Positions 43,827 through 53,032 are shown, counted from the stretch's first letter. The stretch is 64,000 nt of DNA from Rhodococcus sp. 1168 (GCF_002091955.1 NZ_MKKY01000018.1:1-64000), one strand, 5' to 3'. Numbers and translations are program-made. Notes: generated by a model from the sequence alone, not told the origin.

Positions 43827-44261
43827 CTAAGGAACCCACCAGTGACCGTTGCCGCGGACGATCGTCCAGCCGCCCGGAATGTCGGTCCACGCCGAGACGT
43901 CACCCGATCCGGTGCGGATGGGCCCGGTGTCCAGCGGTCCGGGGAATGCGACGCCACCGACCTGGGTGGTGTTGTTGAACCAGTTGATGGCGCAGTTGCA
44001 CCAGTTGTTGAGGGAGAAGTCGGTCAATCCTGGGAGTGCGGGATCGACCCGTACGAAGATCGGTTGGTTGATGAAAACCTGATCGAGCCGCCATTCGAGA
44101 ACCCCGGCAGGATCGAAGCCGACGGTTGGGCTGATCTCGCCTGCAGGTACGAAGCGTGCAGGTGCGGCTTGCGCGGTAGCCGATCCCATCAGCGAGGCGA
44201 CGAGGACGAACAGGAGGGAGAACAGAACAGCTGCGCTGCTGCGGCCGTGTCGCTCGGTCAT
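43827..44261 (-). CDS. Small secreted protein of unknown function
   Basis: A 144-residue protein with a clear signal peptide (hydrophobic stretch after residue 8, cleavage probably after AQA). The mature part is rich in Trp and Asn (NNWCNCAINWFNNT) with one closely spaced Cys pair, and ends in GWTIVRGNGHWWVP. ATG 44261 has GAGAGG six bases upstream; the long frame to 44660 is an artefact. I do not recognise the family. It is divergent from the cupredoxin gene. Confidence 0.8.
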   Translation of the reverse strand: MTERHGRSSAAVLFSLLFVLVASLMGSATAQAAPARFVPAGEISPTVGFDPAGVLEWRLDQVFINQPIFVRVDPALPGLTDFSLNNWCNCAINWFNNTTQVGGVAFPGPLDTGPIRTGSGDVSAWTDIPGGWTIVRGNGHWWVP

Positions 44262-44342
44262 GGGGTGCCTCTCGAAGGGGTGAACTTCCGCAATGATGTT
44301 ACCCGAGCTCAGGACCACACACCTGGCGGTAGCCTCGGTGTA

Positions 44343-44696
44343 GTGAAAACTTCGAGAGCCTTCGCAGGGTGTATCGCATCGGCATTCGTCTTCGCGTCTC
44401 TGAGCGGCTGTTCGTCGCCCGAACCCGAACAAGCTCCGGCGCCGGTGGCGAACCAGGTGACGGTGAAAGACCGCACCTACTCGCCCGCGAGCATCACCGT
44501 CGACGTCGGCGACACGGTGACCTGGTTGTTCGACGACGGCGGCATGGCTCACGACGTCGTCGCCGATGACAAGTCCTTTCGTAGCCCGCTGATGACCTCG
44601 AATACCTTCACCCACACCTTCACCGAGCCCGGAACATACACGTATCACTGCACCCCGCACCCGGACATGATGGGAACCGTTCTCGTTCAGGGCTGA
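44343..44696 (+). CDS. Cupredoxin-domain lipoprotein (plastocyanin-like)
   Basis: A 117-residue lipoprotein (lipobox LSGC) with a single blue-copper domain. The four ligands are visible: His in MAHDV and Cys, His and Met in YHCTPHPDMMG. Such proteins shuttle electrons or bind copper outside the membrane. I chose GTG 44343; the frame open from 43650 runs antisense through the DyP gene. It joins the nearby PCuAC and DyP genes in a copper-linked neighbourhood. Confidence 0.86.
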   Translation: MKTSRAFAGCIASAFVFASLSGCSSPEPEQAPAPVANQVTVKDRTYSPASITVDVGDTVTWLFDDGGMAHDVVADDKSFRSPLMTSNTFTHTFTEPGTYTYHCTPHPDMMGTVLVQG

Positions 44697-44714
44697 GTTG
44701 TAGTAGTCGGTCGG

Positions 44715-45164
44715 ATGAGCTGGGCTCGCATCACCGATATCGTGGAGCAGGTGATCTCACTCGACCTGCGTAACGGGACAAGAGCGCCGCTGGCTGTCGG
44801 CGGCCTCGCCGTCGCGGCCGGGGCATTGTTGTACATCCGGGACCCGCGGACCTCGACGTATCTTCCGTGCCCGATCCATGCCGTCACCGGGTTGTGGTGT
44901 CCAGGGTGTGGCGCGACACGGGCCCTCGGTGACCTGGTGCGAGGTGACCTACAGCCCGCGCTGACCACGAACGTCCTGGCCGTCGTACTCGTTCTCGTGG
45001 GGGTTGTGGTGTGGGGCGTGTGGCTAGGCGCCCGTGCACGTGGCAGGGCATTCGGCAGCAGACGTCCGCCGACGTGGCTGTTCGTCGCGAGTGTCGCCGT
45101 CGTGGTGGCGTTCACGATTCTGCGCAACGTCCCAGCCGGCAGTTGGCTCGCGCCGGCGTCATAG
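44715..45164 (+). CDS. DUF2752-family membrane protein
   Basis: A 149-residue membrane protein with three hydrophobic segments. The DUF2752 hallmark is the CPIHAVTGLWCPGCGATRAL stretch, with three Cys in the first loop. Function of the family is unknown. The ATG follows a TGTAGTAGTCGG sequence shared with the 41.4-kb hairpin. Confidence 0.85.
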   Translation: MSWARITDIVEQVISLDLRNGTRAPLAVGGLAVAAGALLYIRDPRTSTYLPCPIHAVTGLWCPGCGATRALGDLVRGDLQPALTTNVLAVVLVLVGVVVWGVWLGARARGRAFGSRRPPTWLFVASVAVVVAFTILRNVPAGSWLAPAS

Positions 45165-45198
45165 TTTCCACTCTCGACTTTCCCGAAGGAGTAAGCGC

Positions 45199-45297
45199 AT
45201 GTTGCTCGAAGTGTTCTCGGTCGTTGTTCTAATAGGGGCGCTGGTGGTCCTCATTCCGGTTGCTCGGCGCGTGTTCAAGAAGGGCGAGGACGAATAG
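45199..45297 (+). CDS. 32-residue membrane peptide
   Basis: A short gene with a strong GAAGGAG ribosome site eight bases before ATG 45199. The product is one hydrophobic helix (VFSVVVLIGALVVLIPVA) followed by a basic-acidic tail (RRVFKKGEDE), the form of single-pass regulatory peptides. It follows the DUF2752 gene by 34 bases. Function unknown. Confidence 0.7.
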   Translation: MLLEVFSVVVLIGALVVLIPVARRVFKKGEDE

Positions 45298-45369
45298 CGA
45301 TTCCATGTAGGGGTGTGGGGACGAAGCCTCGAATTGGGCGGAGAAGCGTCGGCATCTAGTATCTATGTT

Positions 45370-46032
45370 GTGTCTATCCCCGCATCGAGCCCGGTCTCGG
45401 CATCGGAGCAGGCTTACCTGACCGTCAAGGAACTCATCGTCACCGGTGAACTTCCCGGCGGTGAGCTGGTCAGCGAAGGTGACATCGCCGGACGCATGGA
45501 CGTGAGCCGGACTCCGGTTCGCGAGGCGTTCCTCCGACTTCAGGCCGAAGGGTGGATGCGGCTCTATCCCAAGCGAGGGGCGCTAGTCGTGCCGATCGCG
45601 CCCGGCGAGGCCGAACATATCGTCTCGGCACGTTGGATCGTCGAGACTGCCAGCGTTCGCTCTGTCGTCCGTGACGAACGCGCCCGAATTCAACTTCTCG
45701 CTGATCTTCGCAGCAACCTCGAGTGCCAACTCAGCCTCGTCGAAACGGGCACGGCGGCCGAATTCAGCGCCGCCGACGCGGACTTCCACCGGTTGATAGT
45801 GCGTGCAGCCGGAAACCCACTTCTCGACGAGTTCTACACAGGTCTCCGCGAGCGTCAGCGACGGATGACGGCGCATTCGCTCATCCGCGATCCCGGACAG
45901 ATCTCGCGGATCGTCGACGATCACGCCGAGCTCGCCGACCTGATCGAGGCAGGGGACGTCGACGGTTTCGCTGATGCGGTCGAGCAACATATGAATCGGG
46001 TGCATGGATTGACCGAGGGTGTTCGGAAATGA
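45370..46032 (+). CDS. GntR-family regulator, FCD subfamily
   Basis: A 220-residue regulator with a GntR winged helix (DVSRTPVREAFLRLQAEGWM) and an FCD effector domain (SAADADFHRLIVRAAGNPLLDEFY, then late His residues in DDHAEL and QHMNRVH). GTG 45370 follows TAGTAT by eight bases, consistent with a leaderless start; the frame open from 45313 is less likely. It overlaps the MFS gene by four bases and probably controls it in response to a transported metabolite. Confidence 0.88.
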   Translation: MSIPASSPVSASEQAYLTVKELIVTGELPGGELVSEGDIAGRMDVSRTPVREAFLRLQAEGWMRLYPKRGALVVPIAPGEAEHIVSARWIVETASVRSVVRDERARIQLLADLRSNLECQLSLVETGTAAEFSAADADFHRLIVRAAGNPLLDEFYTGLRERQRRMTAHSLIRDPGQISRIVDDHAELADLIEAGDVDGFADAVEQHMNRVHGLTEGVRK

Positions 46033-47264
46033 CCGCACTCTCCACCGGGTCGAACGTCACCAAGGTCGGTACTGCTCGTTGGCTACTCGTCGCAGCAGGT
46101 ATGTTCGCAGTGGCGTGGGGCGGAAACGAATTCACCCCACTTCTGGTGATGTACCGGCTCGAGCACGGCTTCTCTGCCGTCACGGTCGACATGTTTCTGT
46201 TCGCGTATGTCATCGGGATAGTGCCCGCGCTGCTCATCTGTGGGCCACTGTCCGACCGGCTGGGTCGACGGCCGGTGATGTTGCCCGCGACGGCCGTGGC
46301 CGCTGCCGGATCGATTCTCATCTCGCTCGGCGCAGACAGTGCAGGCGTGCTGTTCAGCGGCCGGGTTCTCAGTGGCGTCGCACTCGGCATCGGGATGGCA
46401 GTCGGAGGAAGTTGGGTGAAAGAGCTTACCGCTCTTGACTCTTCGGCCGCAGCCGGCGCGGGAGCACGTCGTGCGGCGATGAGTTTGACCGCAGGCTTCG
46501 CGCTCGGTGCCGGCGTTGCGGGCATTTTGGCCCAGTGGGCGCCTTGGCCGACGCACCTCGCGTACCTCGTTCATGTGGGCATCTGCGTCCTCGCGGGGAT
46601 TGGCATGGCCTCGGTGCCGGAGACGCGTGCTGCCGTGCCGGCTGCCGATCGTGAACCGCTTCGCAACGATCTGTTGATCCCTGCAGCGTCGCACCGCAGG
46701 TTTCTGCTGGTCGTCGTTCCGTTGGCGCCGTGGGTGTTCGGTGCCGCGAGTGTCGCGTACGCGGTGCTGCCGTCGTTGATGGCCGACAGTAGTGGGGGTT
46801 ATCCCATCGCACTATCGGCACTGATGTCGGTGATCGCGCTCGGCTCCGGCTTCGCCATCCAGGCGGTCGGCCGCAAGATCGACACTCCGACCCACGCCAG
46901 AGGAGCACTCGTTGCGCTCGCCATTCTGGTAGTCGGGATGTTGCTCGCAGCGTGGGCCGCGGCGGTATTGACAATCGCCGCCGCCCTCATCGCAGCGGCA
47001 GTGCTCGGTTGCGGGTACGGCATGGCGTTGGTCTCCGGATTGCAAGAGGTGCAACGTATCGCCGGGCCTGATGATCTCGCCGGACTGACCGCCGTCTTCT
47101 ATTCACTCACGTACCTGGGGTTCGCGATTCCGGCGATCCTGTCCGCGCTCACCGAGCAGTGGCCGGGGGTCGTGACCTATCCCGCCGTCTTCGTCTTCGG
47201 TTCGGTTCTCGCCGCACTCTGCTGGGTGTTCGTTCGCACTCGGTCGAGAGCGCACCTTCCCTGA
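46029..47264 (+). CDS. Major facilitator superfamily transporter
   Basis: A 411-residue membrane transporter with about twelve transmembrane segments and the loop 2-3 MFS motif (GPLSDRLGRRPVM). Its start overlaps the GntR stop, so regulator and transporter are cotranscribed. Direction and substrate cannot be read from the sequence; coupling to an FCD regulator suggests a carboxylate or drug. Confidence 0.88.
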   Translation: MTALSTGSNVTKVGTARWLLVAAGMFAVAWGGNEFTPLLVMYRLEHGFSAVTVDMFLFAYVIGIVPALLICGPLSDRLGRRPVMLPATAVAAAGSILISLGADSAGVLFSGRVLSGVALGIGMAVGGSWVKELTALDSSAAAGAGARRAAMSLTAGFALGAGVAGILAQWAPWPTHLAYLVHVGICVLAGIGMASVPETRAAVPAADREPLRNDLLIPAASHRRFLLVVVPLAPWVFGAASVAYAVLPSLMADSSGGYPIALSALMSVIALGSGFAIQAVGRKIDTPTHARGALVALAILVVGMLLAAWAAAVLTIAAALIAAAVLGCGYGMALVSGLQEVQRIAGPDDLAGLTAVFYSLTYLGFAIPAILSALTEQWPGVVTYPAVFVFGSVLAALCWVFVRTRSRAHLP

Positions 47265-47285
47265 GTTTTGCGAGGACCGGCGATC

Positions 47286-47345
47286 TACTCCGCCATTCGG
47301 AATCCGTACCCCCTGCAGAAGGTACGGATTCCGAATAGCGGAGTA
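47286..47345. terminator. Very long hairpin between convergent genes
   Basis: Arms of 25 bases (47286-47310 and 47321-47345) pair with a single G-U wobble around a 10-nt loop. It lies between the MFS stop and the convergent aminopeptidase stop. As a terminator it is unusually long; it may alternatively be a small palindromic repeat element. Confidence 0.7.
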
Positions 47346-47372
47346 AATTTGCTGCGGCGGCGGAAGCGGCTG

Positions 47373-48716
47373 CTACGGGAGCGGCGGCATCTCCGCCTGA
47401 TAAAGCCAACTGTCCCAAAGGGTTCGCGGACAACCGAAGCGCGATGCCAGATCGATGAAGTCCTGGCTCGATACCGTCGAATAGCGATATTCTTTGGTCC
47501 ACAGCTGAATCAGTGCGAAGAACCGCTCGTCGCCTACGGTCCGCCGCAGTGAGTGCAATGCCAGCGCGCCACGCTTGTAGACCCGATCATCGAACAGCTT
47601 GGCCTTGCCTGGATCTCCGAGTATCAGATCCTTGGGCAATCTCTGCTGCATGGCGTATGCGCGCTGCGCCTTGTCGTGTGCGCTTGCGCCACCAGAGTTT
47701 TCGAGCCAGATCCATTCGGAGTAGCACGCGAAGCCCTCGTGCAACCAGATGTCCGCCCAGGTTCCGAGTGTGAGACTGTTGCCGAACCACTGGTGCGCAA
47801 GCTCGTGTGCGACAAGGCGTTCGAAGCGGCGATCACCCGAACAGTGGTTGGCGCCGAAGATCGAAATGCCTTGCGCCTCGATCGGGATTTCCAGTTCGTC
47901 GTCGGTGACGACAACGGTGTACGCGGCGAACGGGTACGGGCCGTACAGGCGTACGAAGGTTTCCATCATCTGAGCTTGACGGCCGAAGTCGTGATCGAAG
48001 TGCTGACGCAGCCGTGGAGGAATGATCGCCTCTATCGGTACGGGCTCGGTGCTGGTGACACGCTTGTCGTAATGTCCGATCTGGATGGTGGCAAGGTACG
48101 TCGCCATCGGCTCGGGTTGCTCGTACACCCAGGTCGTCCGGCTCGCCCGAGTCTGCTTGCGTACCAAGGTTCCGTTGGCCACCGCATAGTAGGGCGAGTC
48201 GGTGGTGATCGTGATACCGAAGCTCGCTTTGGATCCCGGATGGTCGTCGCAGGGAAACCAGGACGCGGCCCCATTGGGTTGGCTCGCGACGATGGCCCCT
48301 TCGGCGAGTTCGTCCCAGCCGACTTCACCCCAGAAACTGTTGATGGGCTTGGGGATTCCGCCGTAGTGCACGGTTACGACGAGCGCCCCACCCGAGAGGA
48401 TCGGCTTGGCCATGGTGATCTTCAACTTGCCGCGCTGCTGCGAAAACTTCACCGAGCGGGACCCGTTGACCGACACCTTGGACACCCTCAGCGCAGGCCC
48501 GAGATCGAGCGCGAACTTGGCGATGGTCGCCGTGGTGACGGCGGTGATCTGTGCTGTTCCCGTCAGTCGATTGCTGTCGACCTTGTATTCGAGATCCAAC
48601 TCGTACCGCGAGACCCGATATCCACGGTTGCCGCTCTCGGGTAGATACGGGTCGATCGGCGCATCGTTGGCGTCGAGGTCGAACAACGGTGTCACCGTTT
48701 TCGGTCCAGGTTTCAC
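47373..48716 (-). CDS. Short M1-family zinc aminopeptidase
   Basis: A 447-residue gluzincin peptidase with HELAHQW and the third zinc ligand Glu in WLHEGFACYSEW. The exopeptidase GxMEN motif is replaced by a looser PIEAQG segment. At this length it has the N-terminal and catalytic domains but not the large C-terminal domain of full M1 enzymes. GTG 48716 overlaps the stop of the NRPS gene (GTGA) and is preceded by GAGG, indicating translational coupling; the frame to 48770 is less likely. No signal peptide is seen. It may process or hydrolyse the NRPS product. Confidence 0.85.
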   Translation of the reverse strand: MKPGPKTVTPLFDLDANDAPIDPYLPESGNRGYRVSRYELDLEYKVDSNRLTGTAQITAVTTATIAKFALDLGPALRVSKVSVNGSRSVKFSQQRGKLKITMAKPILSGGALVVTVHYGGIPKPINSFWGEVGWDELAEGAIVASQPNGAASWFPCDDHPGSKASFGITITTDSPYYAVANGTLVRKQTRASRTTWVYEQPEPMATYLATIQIGHYDKRVTSTEPVPIEAIIPPRLRQHFDHDFGRQAQMMETFVRLYGPYPFAAYTVVVTDDELEIPIEAQGISIFGANHCSGDRRFERLVAHELAHQWFGNSLTLGTWADIWLHEGFACYSEWIWLENSGGASAHDKAQRAYAMQQRLPKDLILGDPGKAKLFDDRVYKRGALALHSLRRTVGDERFFALIQLWTKEYRYSTVSSQDFIDLASRFGCPRTLWDSWLYQAEMPPLP

Positions 48717-51700
48717 AGCGTCGCCTCGGCCGCCGCAGTGATCCGGCGGTACGGATCGCCCTTTGCCCACGGGGCGATCGGATTACCCTGCCAACGCGTG
48801 TGCGCAGGCACGGTATCGCCGCGCATCACCAGAGATGCAGGCCCGACGGTCGCGCCGTCGCCGATTCCGGCGGCTGGAAGTGCGACGCAATGCTGCCCCA
48901 GGGTGGCTCCTCGTCCGAGGGTGACGCTGTCCATGGACATGATCCGATCATGGAACAGGTGCGTCTGCACAACGCACCCACGGTTGACCGTCGCGCCGTC
49001 AGCAAGTGTCACAAGATCGGCTTCCGGCAGCCAGTAGGTCTCACACCAGACCCCGTGGCCGATGTCGGCACCGAGCCAACGAAGCCACATGTTGAGCACC
49101 GCCGTGCCTTCTGCTGCCCGCGCGAACCACGGGGCCGCGACGGTTTCGACGAACGTGTCGGACACTTCGTTGCGCCACACGAACGAGCTCCACAGCGGGT
49201 GTTCCACCTTGCCTATACGGCCGACCCAGGCCCACTTCGCCAGCGCGGACACCGCAGCGGCGACGGCACCGGCGATCTGCAGTACGACTCCGCTGAGTAG
49301 CGCGGCAAGCCAATACCCATGACTGTCGGCCAGTGCGAGGAGCCCGAACAACACACCAAGGCCGATCGCAAATGTCACCACCACCGGAATCAGTCGGCAG
49401 GTTTCGACGAATGCCCGAGCGATCTTGAGCTTCGTCGGCGGATCGAACGTGCGCGAGGAGTCGGTCTTCCCGGAGGTGCGACGCAACCGCACGGGTGGGC
49501 TGCCGAGCCAGGAAGATCCGGATTTCGCCTTGTCCGGGGTAGCCGACAGCACGGCGACCAGACCGTTCTTCGGGACCGAGCGTCCCGGACCCGTCATGCC
49601 GGAGTTACCGAGGAACGCCCGCTTGCCGACCTTGGCATCCCCGAGGCGCATCCAGCCGCCGCCGAGTTCGTAGCTGGCGATCATCGTGTCGTCGGCGAGG
49701 AATGCGCCGTCGGCGACGGTGGTGAATCTCGGAATCATCAGCACTGTCGACGCCTCGACGTCCTTGCCGATCTTGGCGCCGAGAAGTCGCAGCCAGCCCG
49801 GCGTCAACAAGCTGGCGTAGAGCGGGAAAAGGAAGGTGCGCGCGGAGTCCATGAGTCGTTCCGTTGCCCACACCTGCCAGCCGATTCGACTGCGAACCGG
49901 GTGGTAGCCCTCGGTCAGGCCGATGCTGCACAGACGCACCGCGACCACGGTGATCAGTGCGAAAGTCGCGAGCGAGACCATCGTGGCGACGGGTAGCAGC
50001 AGTAGGCCGCGGCCGAGTGCGCCCAGCAATGTCGTCGCTGTGTGCAACCACCAACCCATCAGCACCAACGAGACACCGATGGAAAAGATCGCCATACCCG
50101 ACAGGAACAGCGACGCGACGCCGTACGCAACGATCCACCGGGTCGCGCGAGGAGGTGTCTCCTCGGGCCACGGGTGCTCGGCCTTGCCGATCTTCGTGGC
50201 AGGGGAGCCCGCCCACATCTGACCGGCTTTGACGCGTCCGACGACGGCCGAACCGGCGGTGACGACGGCGTTCTTGCCGACCGAAGTGCCTGGGAGGAGC
50301 GTAGATCGTGCGCCGACGGTTGCCCCCGCACCGATTCTGATCCCGCCGATGTAGACGATGTCACCGTCGATCCAGTGACCGGTGAGGTCCACCTCGGGTT
50401 CGACGGAGCAGCCGTCGCCCAGCTCGAGCATTCCCGTCACAGGGGGCATGGTGTGCAGATCGACGCCCTTGCCGATCTTCGCGCCGAGTGCTCGGGCGTA
50501 GTAGACCATCCACGGCGCGCCGGACAGGTTGGAGGCGCCGCTGGCGTCGGTGAGGCGTGTTGCCGTCCACAGGCGCAGATGCACGCTGCCGCCGCGGTCG
50601 TAGGCGCCGGGTTTCACTCCGGTCAGCAGCAGTCGCGAGCCGACGACCGAGATCGCCATCCGGCCGACCGGCGTGATGAACAGCAAGAATGCGACCAGGA
50701 GCCACCACCAGGACACCGTCGGTGCCCATGGCACGTCGGCGAACCACGACATGACGTTGGTGAGAATGCCGAGCCAAGTGACCCACTGCAAGCCGGTCAG
50801 TGTGGTCAGCGGCACCGTTGCGGCGATCTGGATCCACTGAGCCCGACGCGGCGTCGGGCTCACCTCACGCGGCACGACCTCGACCGGCGGTGCGAGGTCG
50901 TCGAGCATGCGGGCAAGTGAGCCGAGTCGCGGATGGTCGTACAACTGCGCGACGGTGACCTCGGGAAAACGTTGACGCAGCGCTGTCACCAACTGTGCGG
51001 CAGACAACGAGCCGCCGCCGTTCTGGAAGAAGTCGGCGTTCTCGTCGGAGACCTGCGCACCGAGAATTTCGGTCCACAGTTCGGCAACCCATCCTGCGGT
51101 TCCGCTGAGTCCGGACTGTTCGCCCATGCCTGGAAGTGGCCACGGGAGCGCGTTTCGATCCACCTTGCCCGACGTCCGTGTCGGTAGCTCGTCGACGAGG
51201 GTGAGCCGCGGAACCAGCGCCGACGGAAGTTGTTGCGCGAGTGAATTGCGCGCGCGTTCGAGATCGAAGTTCGGGTCGGTGCTGGACAGATAGCCGATGA
51301 GAACGGAGTTGCCCGCGCCCGTAGTGCGGATTGCAGCTGCAGCGCCGGCGACACCGGGGAGGGCCTGTAGTGCGTTGTCGATCTCACCGAGTTCGATGCG
51401 TCGCCCGCCGAGTTTGATCTGATCGTCGGCGCGCCCCTGGAAAAGTAGACCTTCGAGCTCGAGCTTGACGAGGTCTCCGCTGCGGTATGCGCGCTCCCAG
51501 CCGAGTGTGGGCATGGGCGCGTACTTTTCGGCATCCTTCTCGGGGTCGAGGTAGCGGGCGAGTCCGATACCCCCGATCACCAATTCGCCGACCTCGCCGA
51601 TGGCTACGGGATTGCCTGCAGCATCGACGACGGCGAGATCCCAGCCGTCGAGCGGTAGTCCGATGCGCACCGGACCCTTGCCGTCCATGATCGATGCGCA

Positions 51701-52642
51701 GGCGACGACGGTGGCCTCGGTCGGACCGTAGGTGTTCCACACTTCGCGCCCGTCCACGGCGAGACGCTCGGCCAACTCGGGCGGGCAGGCCTCGCCACCG
51801 AAGATGAGCAACCGGACTGCTTCGAGGGCAACGGCGGGCCACAGGGCCGCCAGAGTGGGGACCGTCGATACGACGGTGATGTCGCGCGAGACGAGCCACG
51901 GACCCAGGTCCAGGCCGCTGCGCACGAGCGATCGGGGAGCGGGCACCAGCGCGGCGCCGTGACGCCAGGCGAGCCACATCTCTTCGCACGACGCGTCGAA
52001 AGCCACGGAAAGGCCTGCCAACACACGGTCGCCGGGCCCGAGCGGATCGTCCTGCATGAACATCCGCGCTTCTGCGTCGACGAATGCGGCAGCGTTGCGG
52101 TGACTGACAGCCACGCCCTTCGGGGTCCCGGTCGACCCGGAGGTGAAGATGACCCAGGCGTCGTCGTCGGGTGTCGGGGCGCCCACATCCGAAGCTGGTG
52201 CAGTGTTCTTTTCGGCAGTACCTGCAATGATTCCGTCGGCAGTCACCACCGCGGTGACCTGGGCTTCGCCGAATACGAGTTCGGCGCGCTCGTCGGGGTC
52301 GTCCGCGTCGACGGGTACGTATGCCGCACCGGCGTTGAGAATCGACAGAATGGCGACGTACAGGGCGAAGGATCCCGACGGCATCCGGATTCCGACGCGA
52401 TCACCGTGGCGAACACCGGCCCGATACAGCCACTGTGATCCCTCGTCGATTTCTACGAGCAATTCGCTGTAGGACACCGCGACAGTGCCGTCGTCGATTG
52501 CGGGTGCGTCAGGGTATTGCTCTGCTGTGGCGCGGAGAATATCGATGAGCGTGCGCTGCTCGGGCGCGTGCTCGGAGCGCAAGAAGTCGGTGGGTACGTT
52601 GGCCGAAGGCAGCTCGGGGGCCGAATCCGATTGTGGTTGCAC
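48713..52642 (-). CDS. Pls/PosA-type non-ribosomal peptide synthetase
   Basis: A 1309-residue single-module synthetase. Residues about 30-500 are an adenylation domain (VIFTSGSTGTPKGVAVSH; FDASCEEMW with the Asp that binds the amino group; FGGEACPPEL). Residues about 515-590 are a carrier domain with the phosphopantetheine Ser in NGGGSLSAAQL. The rest is membrane-bound, with several transmembrane helices and left-handed beta-helix repeats (GATVGARSTLLPGTSVGKNAVV; two more near 1000 and 1270). This is the layout of epsilon-poly-lysine synthetase and relatives, which make amino-acid homopolymers or isopeptides without a condensation domain. Product unknown. GTG 52642 start. Confidence 0.9.
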   Translation of the reverse strand: MQPQSDSAPELPSANVPTDFLRSEHAPEQRTLIDILRATAEQYPDAPAIDDGTVAVSYSELLVEIDEGSQWLYRAGVRHGDRVGIRMPSGSFALYVAILSILNAGAAYVPVDADDPDERAELVFGEAQVTAVVTADGIIAGTAEKNTAPASDVGAPTPDDDAWVIFTSGSTGTPKGVAVSHRNAAAFVDAEARMFMQDDPLGPGDRVLAGLSVAFDASCEEMWLAWRHGAALVPAPRSLVRSGLDLGPWLVSRDITVVSTVPTLAALWPAVALEAVRLLIFGGEACPPELAERLAVDGREVWNTYGPTEATVVACASIMDGKGPVRIGLPLDGWDLAVVDAAGNPVAIGEVGELVIGGIGLARYLDPEKDAEKYAPMPTLGWERAYRSGDLVKLELEGLLFQGRADDQIKLGGRRIELGEIDNALQALPGVAGAAAAIRTTGAGNSVLIGYLSSTDPNFDLERARNSLAQQLPSALVPRLTLVDELPTRTSGKVDRNALPWPLPGMGEQSGLSGTAGWVAELWTEILGAQVSDENADFFQNGGGSLSAAQLVTALRQRFPEVTVAQLYDHPRLGSLARMLDDLAPPVEVVPREVSPTPRRAQWIQIAATVPLTTLTGLQWVTWLGILTNVMSWFADVPWAPTVSWWWLLVAFLLFITPVGRMAISVVGSRLLLTGVKPGAYDRGGSVHLRLWTATRLTDASGASNLSGAPWMVYYARALGAKIGKGVDLHTMPPVTGMLELGDGCSVEPEVDLTGHWIDGDIVYIGGIRIGAGATVGARSTLLPGTSVGKNAVVTAGSAVVGRVKAGQMWAGSPATKIGKAEHPWPEETPPRATRWIVAYGVASLFLSGMAIFSIGVSLVLMGWWLHTATTLLGALGRGLLLLPVATMVSLATFALITVVAVRLCSIGLTEGYHPVRSRIGWQVWATERLMDSARTFLFPLYASLLTPGWLRLLGAKIGKDVEASTVLMIPRFTTVADGAFLADDTMIASYELGGGWMRLGDAKVGKRAFLGNSGMTGPGRSVPKNGLVAVLSATPDKAKSGSSWLGSPPVRLRRTSGKTDSSRTFDPPTKLKIARAFVETCRLIPVVVTFAIGLGVLFGLLALADSHGYWLAALLSGVVLQIAGAVAAAVSALAKWAWVGRIGKVEHPLWSSFVWRNEVSDTFVETVAAPWFARAAEGTAVLNMWLRWLGADIGHGVWCETYWLPEADLVTLADGATVNRGCVVQTHLFHDRIMSMDSVTLGRGATLGQHCVALPAAGIGDGATVGPASLVMRGDTVPAHTRWQGNPIAPWAKGDPYRRITAAAEATL

Positions 52643-52825
52643 AGAAAACCGTGTGTCCTTCTTCTCGTTGGTTCCGAATTACGAGTGAACCTCGATAGTC
52701 GTTATCTCATGTTCGGGTGGCCGAAAGGTGAACGGACGGATGGATCGGTGAGGCTCGACTCCGCGCAAATTCTACTCGGGATCCGGGTCCGGCTCGGCTG
52801 GCGACGCGATTTCCTACCGGTGGGG

Positions 52826-52855
52826 TTGACAACCTTGTGGACCGTTTGCCATCCT
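52826..52855 (+). promoter_or_regulatory. Promoter of the SAM-IV leader
   Basis: A consensus TTGACA (52826-52831) and a weak -10 CATCCT (52850-52855) with an 18-bp spacer would start transcription near 52862, just at the 5' end of the riboswitch. The stretch 52643-52825 upstream must also hold the promoter of the divergent NRPS gene; no other clear element is seen there. Confidence 0.6.
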
Positions 52856-52861
52856 CTTCAC

Positions 52862-52982
52862 AGGTCATGAGTACCAGCATCGAGCCCCGGCTTGCTGGTC
52901 GGCAACCCTCCTCCGCGGTGGGGTGCTCCGGGTGACGACCTGGCTGACGCCGGAATACCGGCGCGGCAAGCGCGGACTCGAT
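52862..52982 (+). ncRNA. SAM-IV riboswitch
   Basis: The leader shows the SAM-IV core: GGTCATGAGTACCAGC, GAGCCCCGGCTTGCTGGTC, GGCAACCCTCC, GCGGTGGGGTGCTCC, GGGTGACGACCTGG, a variable hairpin (GCCGG/CCGGC) and the closing GGCAAGCGCGGACTC. It matches actinobacterial SAM-IV riboswitches and lies 50 bases before a cysteine-desulfurase-like gene. SAM should turn that operon off. Ends are approximate. Confidence 0.85.
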
Positions 52983-53032
52983 TGTTCTTCTTCGATACTT
53001 CGAGTCCCTTGGTCTACAAGGGGATATTTGTC

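Noticed and set aside
43650..44342. Long N-terminal extension of the cupredoxin frame
   Set aside because: It runs antisense to DyP and the secreted protein and would place the lipoprotein signal internally.
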